Shown here piece after piece: positions 50,899 through 61,023 of a stretch of 64,000 nucleotides of DNA. Below the pieces are notes generated by a model, which did no database searches, was not told where the DNA came from, and was given only the letters and a program-made list of their open reading frames with translations. Each line of letters starts with the position of its first letter. The first letter of the stretch is position 1. This stretch comes from Tepidanaerobacteraceae bacterium (GTDB taxonomy: Bacteria > Bacillota > Thermosediminibacteria > Thermosediminibacterales > Tepidanaerobacteraceae), in NCBI GenBank assembly GCA_029982615.1, contig JARRBK010000001.1, positions 1 to 64,000 of the forward strand, given 5' to 3'. The position numbers and the translations under genes were made by a program.

Positions 50899-52254
50899 AT
50901 GGATAATTTTAACATTATGATTTGCAAAACACTTTTACATTCAAAAGAACTAGTAGTTTATAAGAACATATTAAAAGACGCTGTAATCATTAAATTTCAG
51001 GATATTCTTAACCAGGCCCTTGACGGCGATTCGGGGGATATCTTATCGAACTATCACGATTTTCTCGGAATGCTGGTGGAAAGAGTAGAACTCGAAGGAA
51101 TAATTTTTTCCGGTAATCTATGGAAGGATTTCATGCTCGATCTGGTGATTTCCGACGAAAACCCTTTCAGCCTCATATGTGAGTCGTCAGGTTTCAGCGC
51201 AGTGGGATATGCCCTTTTGAATCTTGTAATCCGCGACTTGCAGTGTTTGCAACGACTATACAATTTCGATTTTTCTCTTTTTATGGAATTTTTACATAAA
51301 AAATTCCCCGAGATAGAATTTAGGAGCTTCCCTTGTTGCTATGAATCCTGCGGAGCAAAAGGCCCATCTTTCCCCCCCACATTCATTGAAAAAAAGAAGC
51401 ATCTGGCCAAAATACTCGACAATTCACCTGACTGGGGTTTAAATGCAAAAGATGTGGCCTCTTTTTATAAAGAGGCGGGGTGCGGTAAATTTGCCAGATA
51501 CTGGAGCTTCAAAGTGGTGGAGACTGAAAACGGCCCCATGCTCTGCGGCATTCCGGACCCCGACCCGGTCAGGCTTTCAGATCTGGTGGGTTATGAATCC
51601 CAGAAAAAAGAAGTGGTGGAAAACACCCGCCAGTTTGTTGCAGGCTACAGCGCCAACAATATGCTGCTCTACGGAGACCGCGGCACGGGAAAATCGTCTA
51701 CCATTAAAGCCCTGCTTCACGAATTCGGGAAAGACGGCCTTCGACTGGTAGAGGTCCCAAAATACCATCTTATGCACCTTAACCGCATAATCTCCGAACT
51801 TAGGGCAAGGCCCCAGCGCTTTATTATCTTCATAGATGACCTTTCTTTTGAAGAAAACGAAACAGAATATAAATATCTGAAGTCCATTCTCGAGGGAAGC
51901 CTTGAAGCAAAGCCGGAAAACGTGCTGATATACGCCACTTCCAACCGCCGCCACCTGGTTAGGGAGTTTTACAGCGACGCTACGGGCGATGAAATAAAAT
52001 CCCGGGACACGATACAGGAAAAATTGTCTCTTTCAGACCGTTTCGGCATAACGGTTATCTTTCCATCGCCGGATAAGGCTGAATATCTCCAAATAGTAGA
52101 AGGCATTGCCAAAAAACGAGGGATAAACCTTGATGCCCAAAAGCTGCGGGAACTTGCCCTCAAATGGGAGCTCTGGAACAACCAGCGTTCCGGCAGGACT
52201 GCCAGGCAGTTTATAGATGACCTTTCTGGAAAAATGGGCTTGGGCGAAATTTAG
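50899..52254 (+). CDS. DUF815-family AAA ATPase
   Basis: LLYGDRGTGKSSTIKALLHEFG, FIIFIDDLSFEENETEYKYLKSILEG, TSNRRHLVREF. Confidence 0.9.
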   Translation: MDNFNIMICKTLLHSKELVVYKNILKDAVIIKFQDILNQALDGDSGDILSNYHDFLGMLVERVELEGIIFSGNLWKDFMLDLVISDENPFSLICESSGFSAVGYALLNLVIRDLQCLQRLYNFDFSLFMEFLHKKFPEIEFRSFPCCYESCGAKGPSFPPTFIEKKKHLAKILDNSPDWGLNAKDVASFYKEAGCGKFARYWSFKVVETENGPMLCGIPDPDPVRLSDLVGYESQKKEVVENTRQFVAGYSANNMLLYGDRGTGKSSTIKALLHEFGKDGLRLVEVPKYHLMHLNRIISELRARPQRFIIFIDDLSFEENETEYKYLKSILEGSLEAKPENVLIYATSNRRHLVREFYSDATGDEIKSRDTIQEKLSLSDRFGITVIFPSPDKAEYLQIVEGIAKKRGINLDAQKLRELALKWELWNNQRSGRTARQFIDDLSGKMGLGEI

Positions 52255-52298
52255 GATAAAAACCTAAGTCTTTCTCTTGCTGCAGTCGTATAAAAGCT

Positions 52299-52334
52299 AA
52301 GGCCTCAATTAGAATCTTATTGAGGCCTTTTTGC
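52299..52334. terminator. Bidirectional terminator between DUF815 gene and aroE-like gene
   Basis: 11-bp stem AAGGCCTCAAT/ATTGAGGCCTT followed by TTTTG on the plus strand. Confidence 0.85.
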
Positions 52335-52865
52335 CAAATACTCCATCATTGATTTTTTCATGATTTCCAAGGGTGCTTCTCTTCCAGTCCATATTTTAAA
52401 GGCAACAGCAGCCTGATGAATGAGCAGGCTTGTCCCTGCAATCGTCTTAAGATTGAGGCTTGCAGCTTTTTTTAAAAATGAGGTTTCCAGAGGCTCGTAT
52501 ACGGTATCATAAATCACTGCATCTTTTTGCACATACTGCCACGGAACTAGTACAGCCAGATCTCCTTTATTGTTCATGCCCAGCGATGTGCAGTTTATTA
52601 TCAAATCGCTCTCATTTAGCGCATTACTCCATTGTCGGGTTTCCCAGGGTAAAATTCTTACTTCAATTTCTTTAAAATTGCTCAATTTGTCTGCCAGAGC
52701 GAAAGCCCTCTCGAAATTTCTGTTGGTTATATATATTTTCTTAAACTTATTCATCGCCAATTGAACCGAAACGGCTTTTGCCACCCCTCCGGCGCCGAAA
52801 ACAAATGCACACCACAGTTTGCGGTTTGCACGCACGAAATACCGTTTCGGCTTAAATAAATTCAT
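52317..52865 (-). pseudogene. N-terminally truncated shikimate/quinate 5-dehydrogenase-like gene (NAD(P)-binding domain only)
   Basis: 182 aa: FGAGGVAKAVSVQL, INCTSLGMNN, YDTVYEPLETSFLKKA, GTSLLIHQAAVAFKIWTG; substrate-binding N-terminal domain (about 100 aa) absent. Confidence 0.65.
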
Positions 52866-54275
52866 TTATAAACATAAACTTATTATAAAATTGAACATTA
52901 GATCTTCGTATTTTTTAATTTTTTCCGATATGACGCTCTCTGGCCTGTCTTCCAATTCCGAATGCTTTTCTTTGTATTTTTCCCAGGTTGTAAAATACTT
53001 TGATTTTATATTTTTGTCTATTTCACTTATTATTCGGTCGGTATTATCGACTCGGCCCAGCCTTTGCGTATTGCCGAGGCGTTCTGATTCAGAGTACCTG
53101 CCGTTTTCGTATACATACTGTAAAACTGACTTCAGATTTTCCACAATATTACCGTGCAAATCAAGGACGCTTTTATCAAAATCGAACCAATATTTTCCTC
53201 CTGGTGCAAGAATATCCAACAGTTCTTTTGCTTTATCAATGCATTGTTCTTTTGTCCCTTCGTGTAGAAGCGATATGGGGTAAAATCCGGAGATGATATG
53301 TTTTTTGCCCAATTTGTCTTTTACAATCTTCGGATCTCCGTATTCAAAGCGCAGGATTGTATTTTCCGGCAATTCATAAAGGTAGTCCAGATACCTCATC
53401 CAGTCATTTTCCAAAAATAGCAATACATTAATCCCCATCTCGGTAAGTGCTTCCACCTGTTTCTTCAGTGTGGGCCAGTAGAATTTTTCAAAATCCTTCA
53501 GGCGCATGTAAGGAGCCATATGAAGCGGAATCAATGTCATTCCGAAATCTGATGGAGCCGGCAGCCTGCCTTTTTTTATGAGCAAAGGCATCACTGCTTC
53601 GCATGCTGCCACCACTTTATCGGGAATGCGCCGAATGTCTTTGGAAATACCGGTAAAACTTCTAAAACAGTCTGCTAAAAAATCGTACGGCGCTTCCGTT
53701 TGGCCGCCAGGTATGCTTGCATAGCCGTACCTTGCGCGCAATTTTGCCGACAGGGCTCCAAAGGTTTCCGTTTCATCGCCGTAAGCTCTCATTGCTTTGG
53801 CCAGAGTCAGTGATTTAATATTGGGGTCTTCTGTATCAAGTTCAGTATACAGCCTGGGCAAAATCTTTTCAATAATGCAATCATAGGGCGAAGCTATGAA
53901 TTCATCATAATCTTCAGGCAGCATGCCTTCAACGTTCGGATGTTGCATAACCCCGTTGGAAGCCATGACAAAGGATTTCGACCCCAAAAGCTGGTAGAAT
54001 GAAGGGCTCCTTTGGGTATTGCTGCCCGGAAGAACATCGGAGAAAAATTCCTGACAGACTTTATCAAAGGCTTCCTCTGCTCTGGTCATGTCCCAATATA
54101 CTTCTGCAAGATTCAGATTCGAGTATTCGACAATGGCATCGAAAGCAAGAGGATTTTTGACTGGTATTCTAGAAGGAACATTCCCTCTGAAAAGGTCAAT
54201 GAATATTTGTTGTCTTTCCATTTCCAGCGTTTTCACATCACTCAATTTTTTCACCCATCCCTGGCAGATTTTCAC
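52866..54275 (-). CDS. Uroporphyrinogen decarboxylase (URO-D) superfamily protein
   Basis: 469 aa; URO-D-like fold motifs (KQVEALTEMGINVLLFLENDWMRYLDYLYELPENTILRFEYGDP, ISGFYPISLL); function not assignable. Confidence 0.65.
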   Translation of the reverse strand: MKICQGWVKKLSDVKTLEMERQQIFIDLFRGNVPSRIPVKNPLAFDAIVEYSNLNLAEVYWDMTRAEEAFDKVCQEFFSDVLPGSNTQRSPSFYQLLGSKSFVMASNGVMQHPNVEGMLPEDYDEFIASPYDCIIEKILPRLYTELDTEDPNIKSLTLAKAMRAYGDETETFGALSAKLRARYGYASIPGGQTEAPYDFLADCFRSFTGISKDIRRIPDKVVAACEAVMPLLIKKGRLPAPSDFGMTLIPLHMAPYMRLKDFEKFYWPTLKKQVEALTEMGINVLLFLENDWMRYLDYLYELPENTILRFEYGDPKIVKDKLGKKHIISGFYPISLLHEGTKEQCIDKAKELLDILAPGGKYWFDFDKSVLDLHGNIVENLKSVLQYVYENGRYSESERLGNTQRLGRVDNTDRIISEIDKNIKSKYFTTWEKYKEKHSELEDRPESVISEKIKKYEDLMFNFIISLCL

Positions 54276-54338
54276 GCTTCATTCGTTCTCCGACCGCCTG
54301 TTTTAATACGTTCATGTGAAGCAAGATTTTACCTCTCT

Positions 54339-55616
54339 TTAAGGCATGAATTTATTTGGCAAGTACATGGTTATTCCTGGAATAAATGTAATCAATCCAA
54401 GGACAAAAATCATCACAGCCCAGAATGGTATTAAGGATTTGAACATCTTGGACATGGGCATGTTTGCGATGCTGGACGATACGAATAAAGTGAGACCCAC
54501 CGGCGGTGTGGATAAGCCTATCGCCAGATTTGTAACTGTTATAAGACCAAAATGCACGGGATCAATGCCCAATTTCGTCACAATAGGCAGTAGGATGGGA
54601 ACTATCAGGATAATGGCCGGTGTGGTATCAAGAATAGTACCTAAAAATAAAAGTATAATATTTATTAATATCAATATAATTATGTGGTTTTGAGTAACAG
54701 ATAAAATAGCAGCCGCCATTTTTATTGGAATCTGCTGGTTTGTCAAAATCCATGATAATATCGCCGTCGTTGCCACACAGAACATTACCATGGCAGTGGT
54801 CACGCCGCTTTCTACAAAAATTTTAGGAAGGTCGCTTAATTTTAACTGTTTATATACAAACATGCCTACTATGATAGAATAAACAACTGCTACCACTGAA
54901 GCTTCGGTGGCGGTAAAAACCCCGCTTAAGATTCCTCCCATGATTATAACCACCATCAGAAGGGCCCATATCGACTCTATAAAACTTTTCCAAAGGCTCT
55001 TTAAGCTCGCTTTGGGTTCAGCCGGGTATCCCCTCTTGATGGCAAAATAGTAGCTTACTGCCATTAACCCCAGACCAATCAGCAATCCCGGAATATATCC
55101 ACCTAAAAATAATTTGCCTATTGAAACGCTTCCTGTAATAGCATATATTACCATTGGGATGCTCGGGGGGATTATTACTCCTATGGACCCGGCGGTGGCA
55201 ATCAGGGCTGCAGCAAAACTTTTTCCATAGTTCTTTTTTTCCATAGCCGGAATTAAAACCGAACCTATGGCCGCACTGTCGGCAGCTGCAGAACCCGATA
55301 TTCCTCCAAAAATCATGGAAGCTACCACAGAAACCATTGCCAGGCCACCTCTTATATGGCCTACCAGGTTGCCTGCAAAGTTAATGATTTTTATTGAAAT
55401 CCCGCCTCTATCCATCAGATTCCCTGCCAGTATAAAAAACGGCACAGCCATGAGCGGGAAAGAATCTATCTGTGTAAACATTCTTTGAGGCACTACCATA
55501 AGCGGAATATTGCCTACAGATATGATGCCGTAAATGGAAGCCAGGGCTATAGCAAAGGCTACAGGCAATCCCATAAGGCAAAATACTGCCAGCAGCAGGA
55601 ATAATATAGCAATCAT
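54339..55616 (-). CDS. dctM: TRAP transporter large permease DctM
   Basis: 425 aa, TRAP DctM signature (GGISGSAAADSAAIGSVLIPAMEKKNYGKSFAAALIATAGSIGVIIPPSIPMVIYA). Confidence 0.96.
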   Translation of the reverse strand: MIAILFLLLAVFCLMGLPVAFAIALASIYGIISVGNIPLMVVPQRMFTQIDSFPLMAVPFFILAGNLMDRGGISIKIINFAGNLVGHIRGGLAMVSVVASMIFGGISGSAAADSAAIGSVLIPAMEKKNYGKSFAAALIATAGSIGVIIPPSIPMVIYAITGSVSIGKLFLGGYIPGLLIGLGLMAVSYYFAIKRGYPAEPKASLKSLWKSFIESIWALLMVVIIMGGILSGVFTATEASVVAVVYSIIVGMFVYKQLKLSDLPKIFVESGVTTAMVMFCVATTAILSWILTNQQIPIKMAAAILSVTQNHIIILILINIILLFLGTILDTTPAIILIVPILLPIVTKLGIDPVHFGLITVTNLAIGLSTPPVGLTLFVSSSIANMPMSKMFKSLIPFWAVMIFVLGLITFIPGITMYLPNKFMP

Positions 55617-56092
55617 TTTTCTTCCCCTTTTCCTCCATTATCATTAAATAAAAATCTTTCAAGAGTGTGAAAAAATATCAGCAGGCCAGACAAAGGCAGC
55701 GCAAAATATGGTACTGCCATGTTCAACTGAAGTGCAGGAGACAACTGGACAGAAGTGTATTGAGTCAGAACAAAACCGTAATACACAATGATGGAGGCAA
55801 AAAGCATTATCAATACATATATAGCTGACTCAATTATCTTTTTAATATTATCGGGAAAAAGATTCACCACAATATCCACCTGAAAATGCCCCCATCTATG
55901 CAGGGCTACGCTTGCACCGATAAAAGTTATCCAGACAAAAAGGTATCTAGCTAGTTCTTCCGACCATGCCAGAGGTGAATTCAGCACGAAGCGAAAAAAA
56001 ACCTGAGCAAAAGTTACTACAGTCATAGCTCCAATGAGCAGAACAAGAAGGTATTCTTCTAACTTAATAAGGTATTTCCTGATAGCCGTCAT
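55613..56092 (-). CDS. dctQ: TRAP transporter small permease DctQ
   Basis: 159 aa; WSEELARYLFVWITFIGASVALHRWGHFQVDI. Confidence 0.95.
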   Translation of the reverse strand: MTAIRKYLIKLEEYLLVLLIGAMTVVTFAQVFFRFVLNSPLAWSEELARYLFVWITFIGASVALHRWGHFQVDIVVNLFPDNIKKIIESAIYVLIMLFASIIVYYGFVLTQYTSVQLSPALQLNMAVPYFALPLSGLLIFFHTLERFLFNDNGGKGEEK

Positions 56093-56149
56093 AATATCCC
56101 TCCAGAGGAGTTAAATCCGGGGTTTGGCTTGAGCCAAACCCCCTTTATC

Positions 56150-57193
56150 TTACTTTGTATCAACAATCTGCTGGATCAAATCTTTGCCCAGTTTGTCCTG
56201 ATATTTCCCCCATACCTTTTGAGCTGCTTCCTTGAATGGTGCAGTATCAACCTCATTGAATTCAACACCTTTTGTTTTGAGGTCTTCTAAAGTTTTGTTT
56301 TCAAGGTCCTGCCACAACTTCCTTTCATATTGCTGGGTTTCCAGTCCTGCCTTTAACACAGCCTCCTGAATATCTTTCGGTAATGTATCATAAAATTTCT
56401 TGCTTATCATCAAAACATCTGGAGTCATGATATGGTTTGTATAAGAAAAATATTTAGACACCTCGTAATGTTTCTGGTCGTTGTAAAATATTGGAGCATT
56501 CTCAGCACCATCGATTACATGGGTTTGAAGGGCTGTATACATCTCACTAGCTGCCATGGGAGTCCCAGTAGCACCGAAAGCAGCCATCATATCTATATAT
56601 ATGGGGCTTTCTGGAACTCTGAGTTTAAGGCCCTTCATGTCATCCAGAGTTTTTATGGGATGTTTGGAGTTATACACGCTCCGCACACCTGCATCAAACA
56701 ATGCTACTCCAACCACCCCGATTTTTGGCAGTTTATCATGCAAAAAACTCTGACCAACTGGACCATCCAATACTTTGTAGAAATGATCCCTGTCTCTGAA
56801 AATATACGGAAGATCAAAAACCTGCACTTCCGGCAAGAAACTAGCAAGTACCGTCATCATCGATTTGCACATTTGAAGGGTGCCCATCTGCAAGCCTTCC
56901 ACCATATCTCTCTGATTGCCAAGCTGCGAATTTGGGAATACCTGAACTTCAACCTTTCCATTGGTGAGTTCCGCCATTCTCTTTGCGAAAAAATAATAGG
57001 ATTGGGTATGAGGATGATTTTCCGACAAAGCGTCTCCCAATTTTATTATTATTTTATCCTGACTATTGTCTGAAGCCTGCTCCTGGCTGCTCTCACTCTG
57101 CTCCTGCGTCTGCTGCTTAGCTTTTTGGCCGCATCCCGCAATAAGGGTAATCGAAAGTAACATCACAAGACAAATAATTAATAGTTTTTTCAC
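56150..57193 (-). CDS. dctP: TRAP transporter substrate-binding lipoprotein DctP
   Basis: Lipobox IAGC; IIIKLGDALSENHPHTQSYYFFAKRMAELTNGKVEVQVFPNSQLGNQRDMVEGLQ. Confidence 0.95.
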   Translation of the reverse strand: MKKLLIICLVMLLSITLIAGCGQKAKQQTQEQSESSQEQASDNSQDKIIIKLGDALSENHPHTQSYYFFAKRMAELTNGKVEVQVFPNSQLGNQRDMVEGLQMGTLQMCKSMMTVLASFLPEVQVFDLPYIFRDRDHFYKVLDGPVGQSFLHDKLPKIGVVGVALFDAGVRSVYNSKHPIKTLDDMKGLKLRVPESPIYIDMMAAFGATGTPMAASEMYTALQTHVIDGAENAPIFYNDQKHYEVSKYFSYTNHIMTPDVLMISKKFYDTLPKDIQEAVLKAGLETQQYERKLWQDLENKTLEDLKTKGVEFNEVDTAPFKEAAQKVWGKYQDKLGKDLIQQIVDTK

Positions 57194-57321
57194 AAAATAA
57201 CCCTCCCTTTAACATTTGGCGCAAATTTGTTGTTGCAAGAATTTACATCATTTTTAATTCTAAAACCAACAACCTCCTTTCCCAAGATTATTTGGATGAG
57301 ATTTTTAACGCAACTTTCTGT

Positions 57322-57338
57322 TCGCTTGTGCTATCGTT
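57322..57338 (-). promoter_or_regulatory. Putative LacI-family operator upstream of dctP
   Basis: TCGCTTGTGCTATCGTT (plus strand), 15/17 match to 58508-58524. Confidence 0.5.
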
Positions 57339-57404
57339 TCGGCATAGATATTCTAAGGCAAAAACTTGCTTTCTTTATCCATATGCTCATTTTTAAGTGC
57401 AGAT

Positions 57405-58397
57405 TTATATGATTGACTTTCTTACCACCAGCTCCGCTGGTAGCACTTCCACCTTTGCCTTTGGCTTCTTTTTTGACTCTATTATTTTTATCAACCTTTC
57501 GCAGGCTTTTACACCCATATCATAAAAAGGCTGAGAAACAGTGGTCAAAGGCGGTTCCAGAAATGGAGCTATATCGGAATTGTCAAAACCCATCACCGAT
57601 ATATCTTCAGGGACTTTCAGGCCAAAATCCTTTATGGCCCGCAAAACTCCTACAGCTTTAGGGTCGCTGGTGGCAAATACGCCGTCAATTTTGAGGTTTG
57701 CTTCCAAGAGATTTTTCATGGCCTGATAGCCATCTTCCCAGCCATAGACTTCGTGGATTATCAACTCTTCTTTTAAAGGGATACATGCTTCTTCCAGGGC
57801 TTTTTTATATCCTTCAAACCTCTGCTGGTAAAGATAGATATCCATACAGCCGTTTATAAGGGCTATATTTTTGAGCCCCCTTGATATCATGTACTTTGTG
57901 GCGTCATAAGCTCCTTTGAAATTGTCAATAACTACAGTATCTATATCTTCGCCCATCTGCCTGCTAAGGAATACCAGAGGGAATCCTTCTTTTTTCAATT
58001 CAAACAAATATTCATGTCCCGGGCGAGCGGTGGAAAATATAAATCCATCTATAAAGCGCCGGCGTAAATTATCGATATAGAACTTTTCTGTATCAATATC
58101 TTCATCAGTATTGCAAAGAACAACAGTATAGCCATGTTTTTTTGCCGTATCCTCAATCCCTCTTATAGCTGCAGGAAACACCAGATTGCGCACGTTGGGT
58201 ATTATAAGCCCCAGGGTTTTGCTTTTTCCATCTTTTAACCCCTGCGCCAGTATGTTTGGATGATAGTTCAACTCATTTATAGCCCGCAAGACTTTTTGCC
58301 TGGTTTCTTCATTTACCGGTATTTTGCCGCTAAGGGTTCTTGATACAGTGCTGGCGGATACTCCTGCCCTTTTTGCTACTTCTTTAATGGTAACCAT
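57405..58397 (-). CDS. LacI-family transcriptional regulator
   Basis: MVTIKEVAKRAGVSASTVSRTLSGKIPVNEETRQKVLRAINELNYHPN; start at Met 58397. Confidence 0.95.
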   Translation of the reverse strand: MVTIKEVAKRAGVSASTVSRTLSGKIPVNEETRQKVLRAINELNYHPNILAQGLKDGKSKTLGLIIPNVRNLVFPAAIRGIEDTAKKHGYTVVLCNTDEDIDTEKFYIDNLRRRFIDGFIFSTARPGHEYLFELKKEGFPLVFLSRQMGEDIDTVVIDNFKGAYDATKYMISRGLKNIALINGCMDIYLYQQRFEGYKKALEEACIPLKEELIIHEVYGWEDGYQAMKNLLEANLKIDGVFATSDPKAVGVLRAIKDFGLKVPEDISVMGFDNSDIAPFLEPPLTTVSQPFYDMGVKACERLIKIIESKKKPKAKVEVLPAELVVRKSII

Positions 58398-58507
58398 ATC
58401 CAAAGCCCTCCCCTCCTGAGACTGTGCGATTAACTTGACGAACCTAAAATGTATCTTTTTTGGTGATTTTTTTCTTTTTGTATAAGAAGATGAAATTGTT
58501 TGTAGTA

Positions 58508-58524
58508 TCGTTTGTGCAATCGTT
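58508..58524 (-). promoter_or_regulatory. Putative LacI-family operator upstream of the regulator gene
   Basis: TCGTTTGTGCAATCGTT (plus strand), 15/17 match to 57322-57338. Confidence 0.5.
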
Positions 58525-58688
58525 ATCATATTGTTATTATTAATTATTTTCGACGTTAATTATAAAAATCCTGCTACCTTTAAAAATTTTTCCAATAACC
58601 ACTTAAATTCCTTTGATACATTTCTGTACAGATATTTATATTTATCCAGAGGCAGGGGAGGATGCACACTATAAATGCTTTATGTGAA

Positions 58689-60524
58689 TCACATCGGCAC
58701 CTGGGGCCGCTTTTTTTCAAGAACCATGCTCTCGCCACTTTTATAAATCACGATATATTTTTCCCATTCAGGGTCTTTCTTCGCCATCGGCGTGTTATCT
58801 TCATATCTGTCAAACCTCAGGTGCGGCCCTCGGCTTTCGTCCCGCATGAGGGCTGCGGCCAGCACCATTTGTGCCACCACCATCATGTTCCGATTTTCCA
58901 TAAAATATGCCGGGCCGTGTTCATCTATAAAATGCTGTTTTGTTTTAAGCTTCTGCAGCTCCTGCAGCGCTTTTTGAAGTCCTTCGGCGGTCCTCACCAC
59001 TCCTGCTTCGCCCTCAACTATCTTCTGGAGGTTTTTTCGAATTTTTTCCGCGCTGACTTCGCCGTTATTTGCAGAATTCAGCATTTGTACGAGCGTTTTG
59101 GCATCAGCATCGATTAAATCTGTTGCATAATTTATGCTGCTTTCTTTTTTCAATACCTGCTGGGCAGCGTCTTCTCCCGCTATCCTGCCGAACACCTGGC
59201 AGTCCAGCAGGGCATTGCCGCCGGGACGGTTTGCGCCGTGCTGGCCACCGGCGGTTTCTCCCACAGCCCACAACCCCGGCACGGTAGTCCTGGCGTGTTC
59301 GTCGATTTTCACACCTCCCTGGAAATGCTGGGCACATGCCGCCACTTCTATGAGTTCTCCTTTTGTCAGGTTTATGCCCCTGTCGGAAAACCACTTCACA
59401 GAGGGCTCATTTATCTCCATCAATCTGTATAGGGGGGATTCATTTCTCTTCTGCCAGCCGAGGTCGCGGTTCTGTTCTTGCCGGTATCTTAACTGGTTTT
59501 CTTCGGAGAGCATCTCGAATTTGAATCCTTCCGGATTTTTGCTGTAGTCGAGAAAAACTCTGTGACCAGCCTTTACTTCTTTATAAAGCGCAATGTCTAT
59601 AATGTGGGTCTTGTGCTCATAGGATACCGGCCAGCTGGCACCTTTTTTAAACAGGGTATTGTAAATTTCTTCATAGGGTGTGCCATCCGGGAAATACTTT
59701 TTCAAAAATTCCTCGCCGGCGTCGTTGACAAGGCGCGGCACAGCCCGCATCATGCTCCCCGAGCAATTGAATTTGGTTTTGGTGGAAGCTATCCCTATCT
59801 GTATAAACTCCATGTTCACCAGCTCGGCTCCCGCTTCATAAGCCAGGGCATATCCATCTCCAGTCATGCCTGCAGGAAAAACATTGTGTTCGTATATCAT
59901 GCCCCCTCCACCGGTGGCAAGGATTGCTGCCCCGAAAGATATGGGTATTACTGCTTTTTCAGGGTCCTTTTCTCTGGTATCAAGAGCCACCGCTCCGATT
60001 ACCCGGCCGTCTTGCTTTATCAGTTTTGCCACCATGCAAAATTCCAGCACATCGATATTCATTTCTTCAAATTTTCTCATAAGAGCTTCTTCTATATGGA
60101 CCGCAGTATAAGGCCCCGTATAACATGCCCGGGCGTACTCTGAACCGTCAGTCACAAACTGATCCGGCAGGCCGTTTTTCTTTACAAAAGGCACACCGAG
60201 TCTATCCAGGTATTCAAAAGCATCTTTTGCATTTTTTGCCAAAATCTCCGCCAGATTATAATCTGATACTTTTCCACCTATGCGGTAAATATCATCGGCA
60301 TGGTAGCGCCATGCATCGGGACCGCCGGGCTCTGTGTGGTCGAGTGTCGCATGGAAGGCCATGCGATCGGAACATGCTGTGGCAGTCACGCCGCTTTTCC
60401 CGAGCTTGCCTTTTGTGGCAATCACTACCTTTAAATTTTTATTATATTCTTTGGCAGCAATAGCAGCTCTCAATGCCGCACCTCCGCCGCCAACCACAAG
60501 GATATCGCATGTTATGATTCCCAT
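58689..60524 (-). CDS. FAD-binding fumarate reductase/succinate dehydrogenase flavoprotein-like oxidoreductase
   Basis: DILVVGGGGAALRAAIAA, LATGGGGMIYEHNVFPAGMTGDGYALAYEAGAELVNMEFIQ, VGETAGGQHGANRPGGNALLD. Confidence 0.92.
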   Translation of the reverse strand: MGIITCDILVVGGGGAALRAAIAAKEYNKNLKVVIATKGKLGKSGVTATACSDRMAFHATLDHTEPGGPDAWRYHADDIYRIGGKVSDYNLAEILAKNAKDAFEYLDRLGVPFVKKNGLPDQFVTDGSEYARACYTGPYTAVHIEEALMRKFEEMNIDVLEFCMVAKLIKQDGRVIGAVALDTREKDPEKAVIPISFGAAILATGGGGMIYEHNVFPAGMTGDGYALAYEAGAELVNMEFIQIGIASTKTKFNCSGSMMRAVPRLVNDAGEEFLKKYFPDGTPYEEIYNTLFKKGASWPVSYEHKTHIIDIALYKEVKAGHRVFLDYSKNPEGFKFEMLSEENQLRYRQEQNRDLGWQKRNESPLYRLMEINEPSVKWFSDRGINLTKGELIEVAACAQHFQGGVKIDEHARTTVPGLWAVGETAGGQHGANRPGGNALLDCQVFGRIAGEDAAQQVLKKESSINYATDLIDADAKTLVQMLNSANNGEVSAEKIRKNLQKIVEGEAGVVRTAEGLQKALQELQKLKTKQHFIDEHGPAYFMENRNMMVVAQMVLAAALMRDESRGPHLRFDRYEDNTPMAKKDPEWEKYIVIYKSGESMVLEKKRPQVPM

Positions 60525-60620
60525 AAATCATCCTCCGGAAAATTTCGTGATTCAACAATTGCTAATACAATGCCATGATATAGCTGAAATCATATATTTT
60601 TTTTACTCCGGTTACCCGGT

Positions 60621-61004
60621 TTATTTTAATTTGCCTTCCAGTTCCAGCTTCCAATGTTCTACAATGCTTTTTGGAGCATAGCAAAAAATCATTATCATGT
60701 TTTCATTTGAAGTATTGTTGAGGACATGATTGAAACCTGGTGAGATATAAATATAGTCTCCCCGCTTTACATTTTGTTCTTCATCATTAATACAAATTAC
60801 GCCTTTGCCGCTTAAAATCAAATATACTTCTTCTTGCTCATGGGAATGCAAAGGCACGCATCCGGCCGGGTATAAGGTCACGTGGCCCATGACAAAATTC
60901 TGAGCTTCTATTAGAGCTCCAGGCCCCTCCAGCACCCGAATGCACCTGCCTGCCGGAAAATCAGTACCCTTTACCGAGTAAACATTACTTTTCTCCACCT
61001 GCAT
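60621..61004 (-). CDS. Cupin-domain protein
   Basis: PLHSHEQEEVYLILSGKGVICINDEEQNVKRGDYIYISPGFNHVLNN; start chosen at MQVEKSN to avoid overlap with the SDR gene. Confidence 0.85.
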   Translation of the reverse strand: MQVEKSNVYSVKGTDFPAGRCIRVLEGPGALIEAQNFVMGHVTLYPAGCVPLHSHEQEEVYLILSGKGVICINDEEQNVKRGDYIYISPGFNHVLNNTSNENMIMIFCYAPKSIVEHWKLELEGKLK

Positions 61005-61023
61005 CACTCTTTCTAAATCAGAT

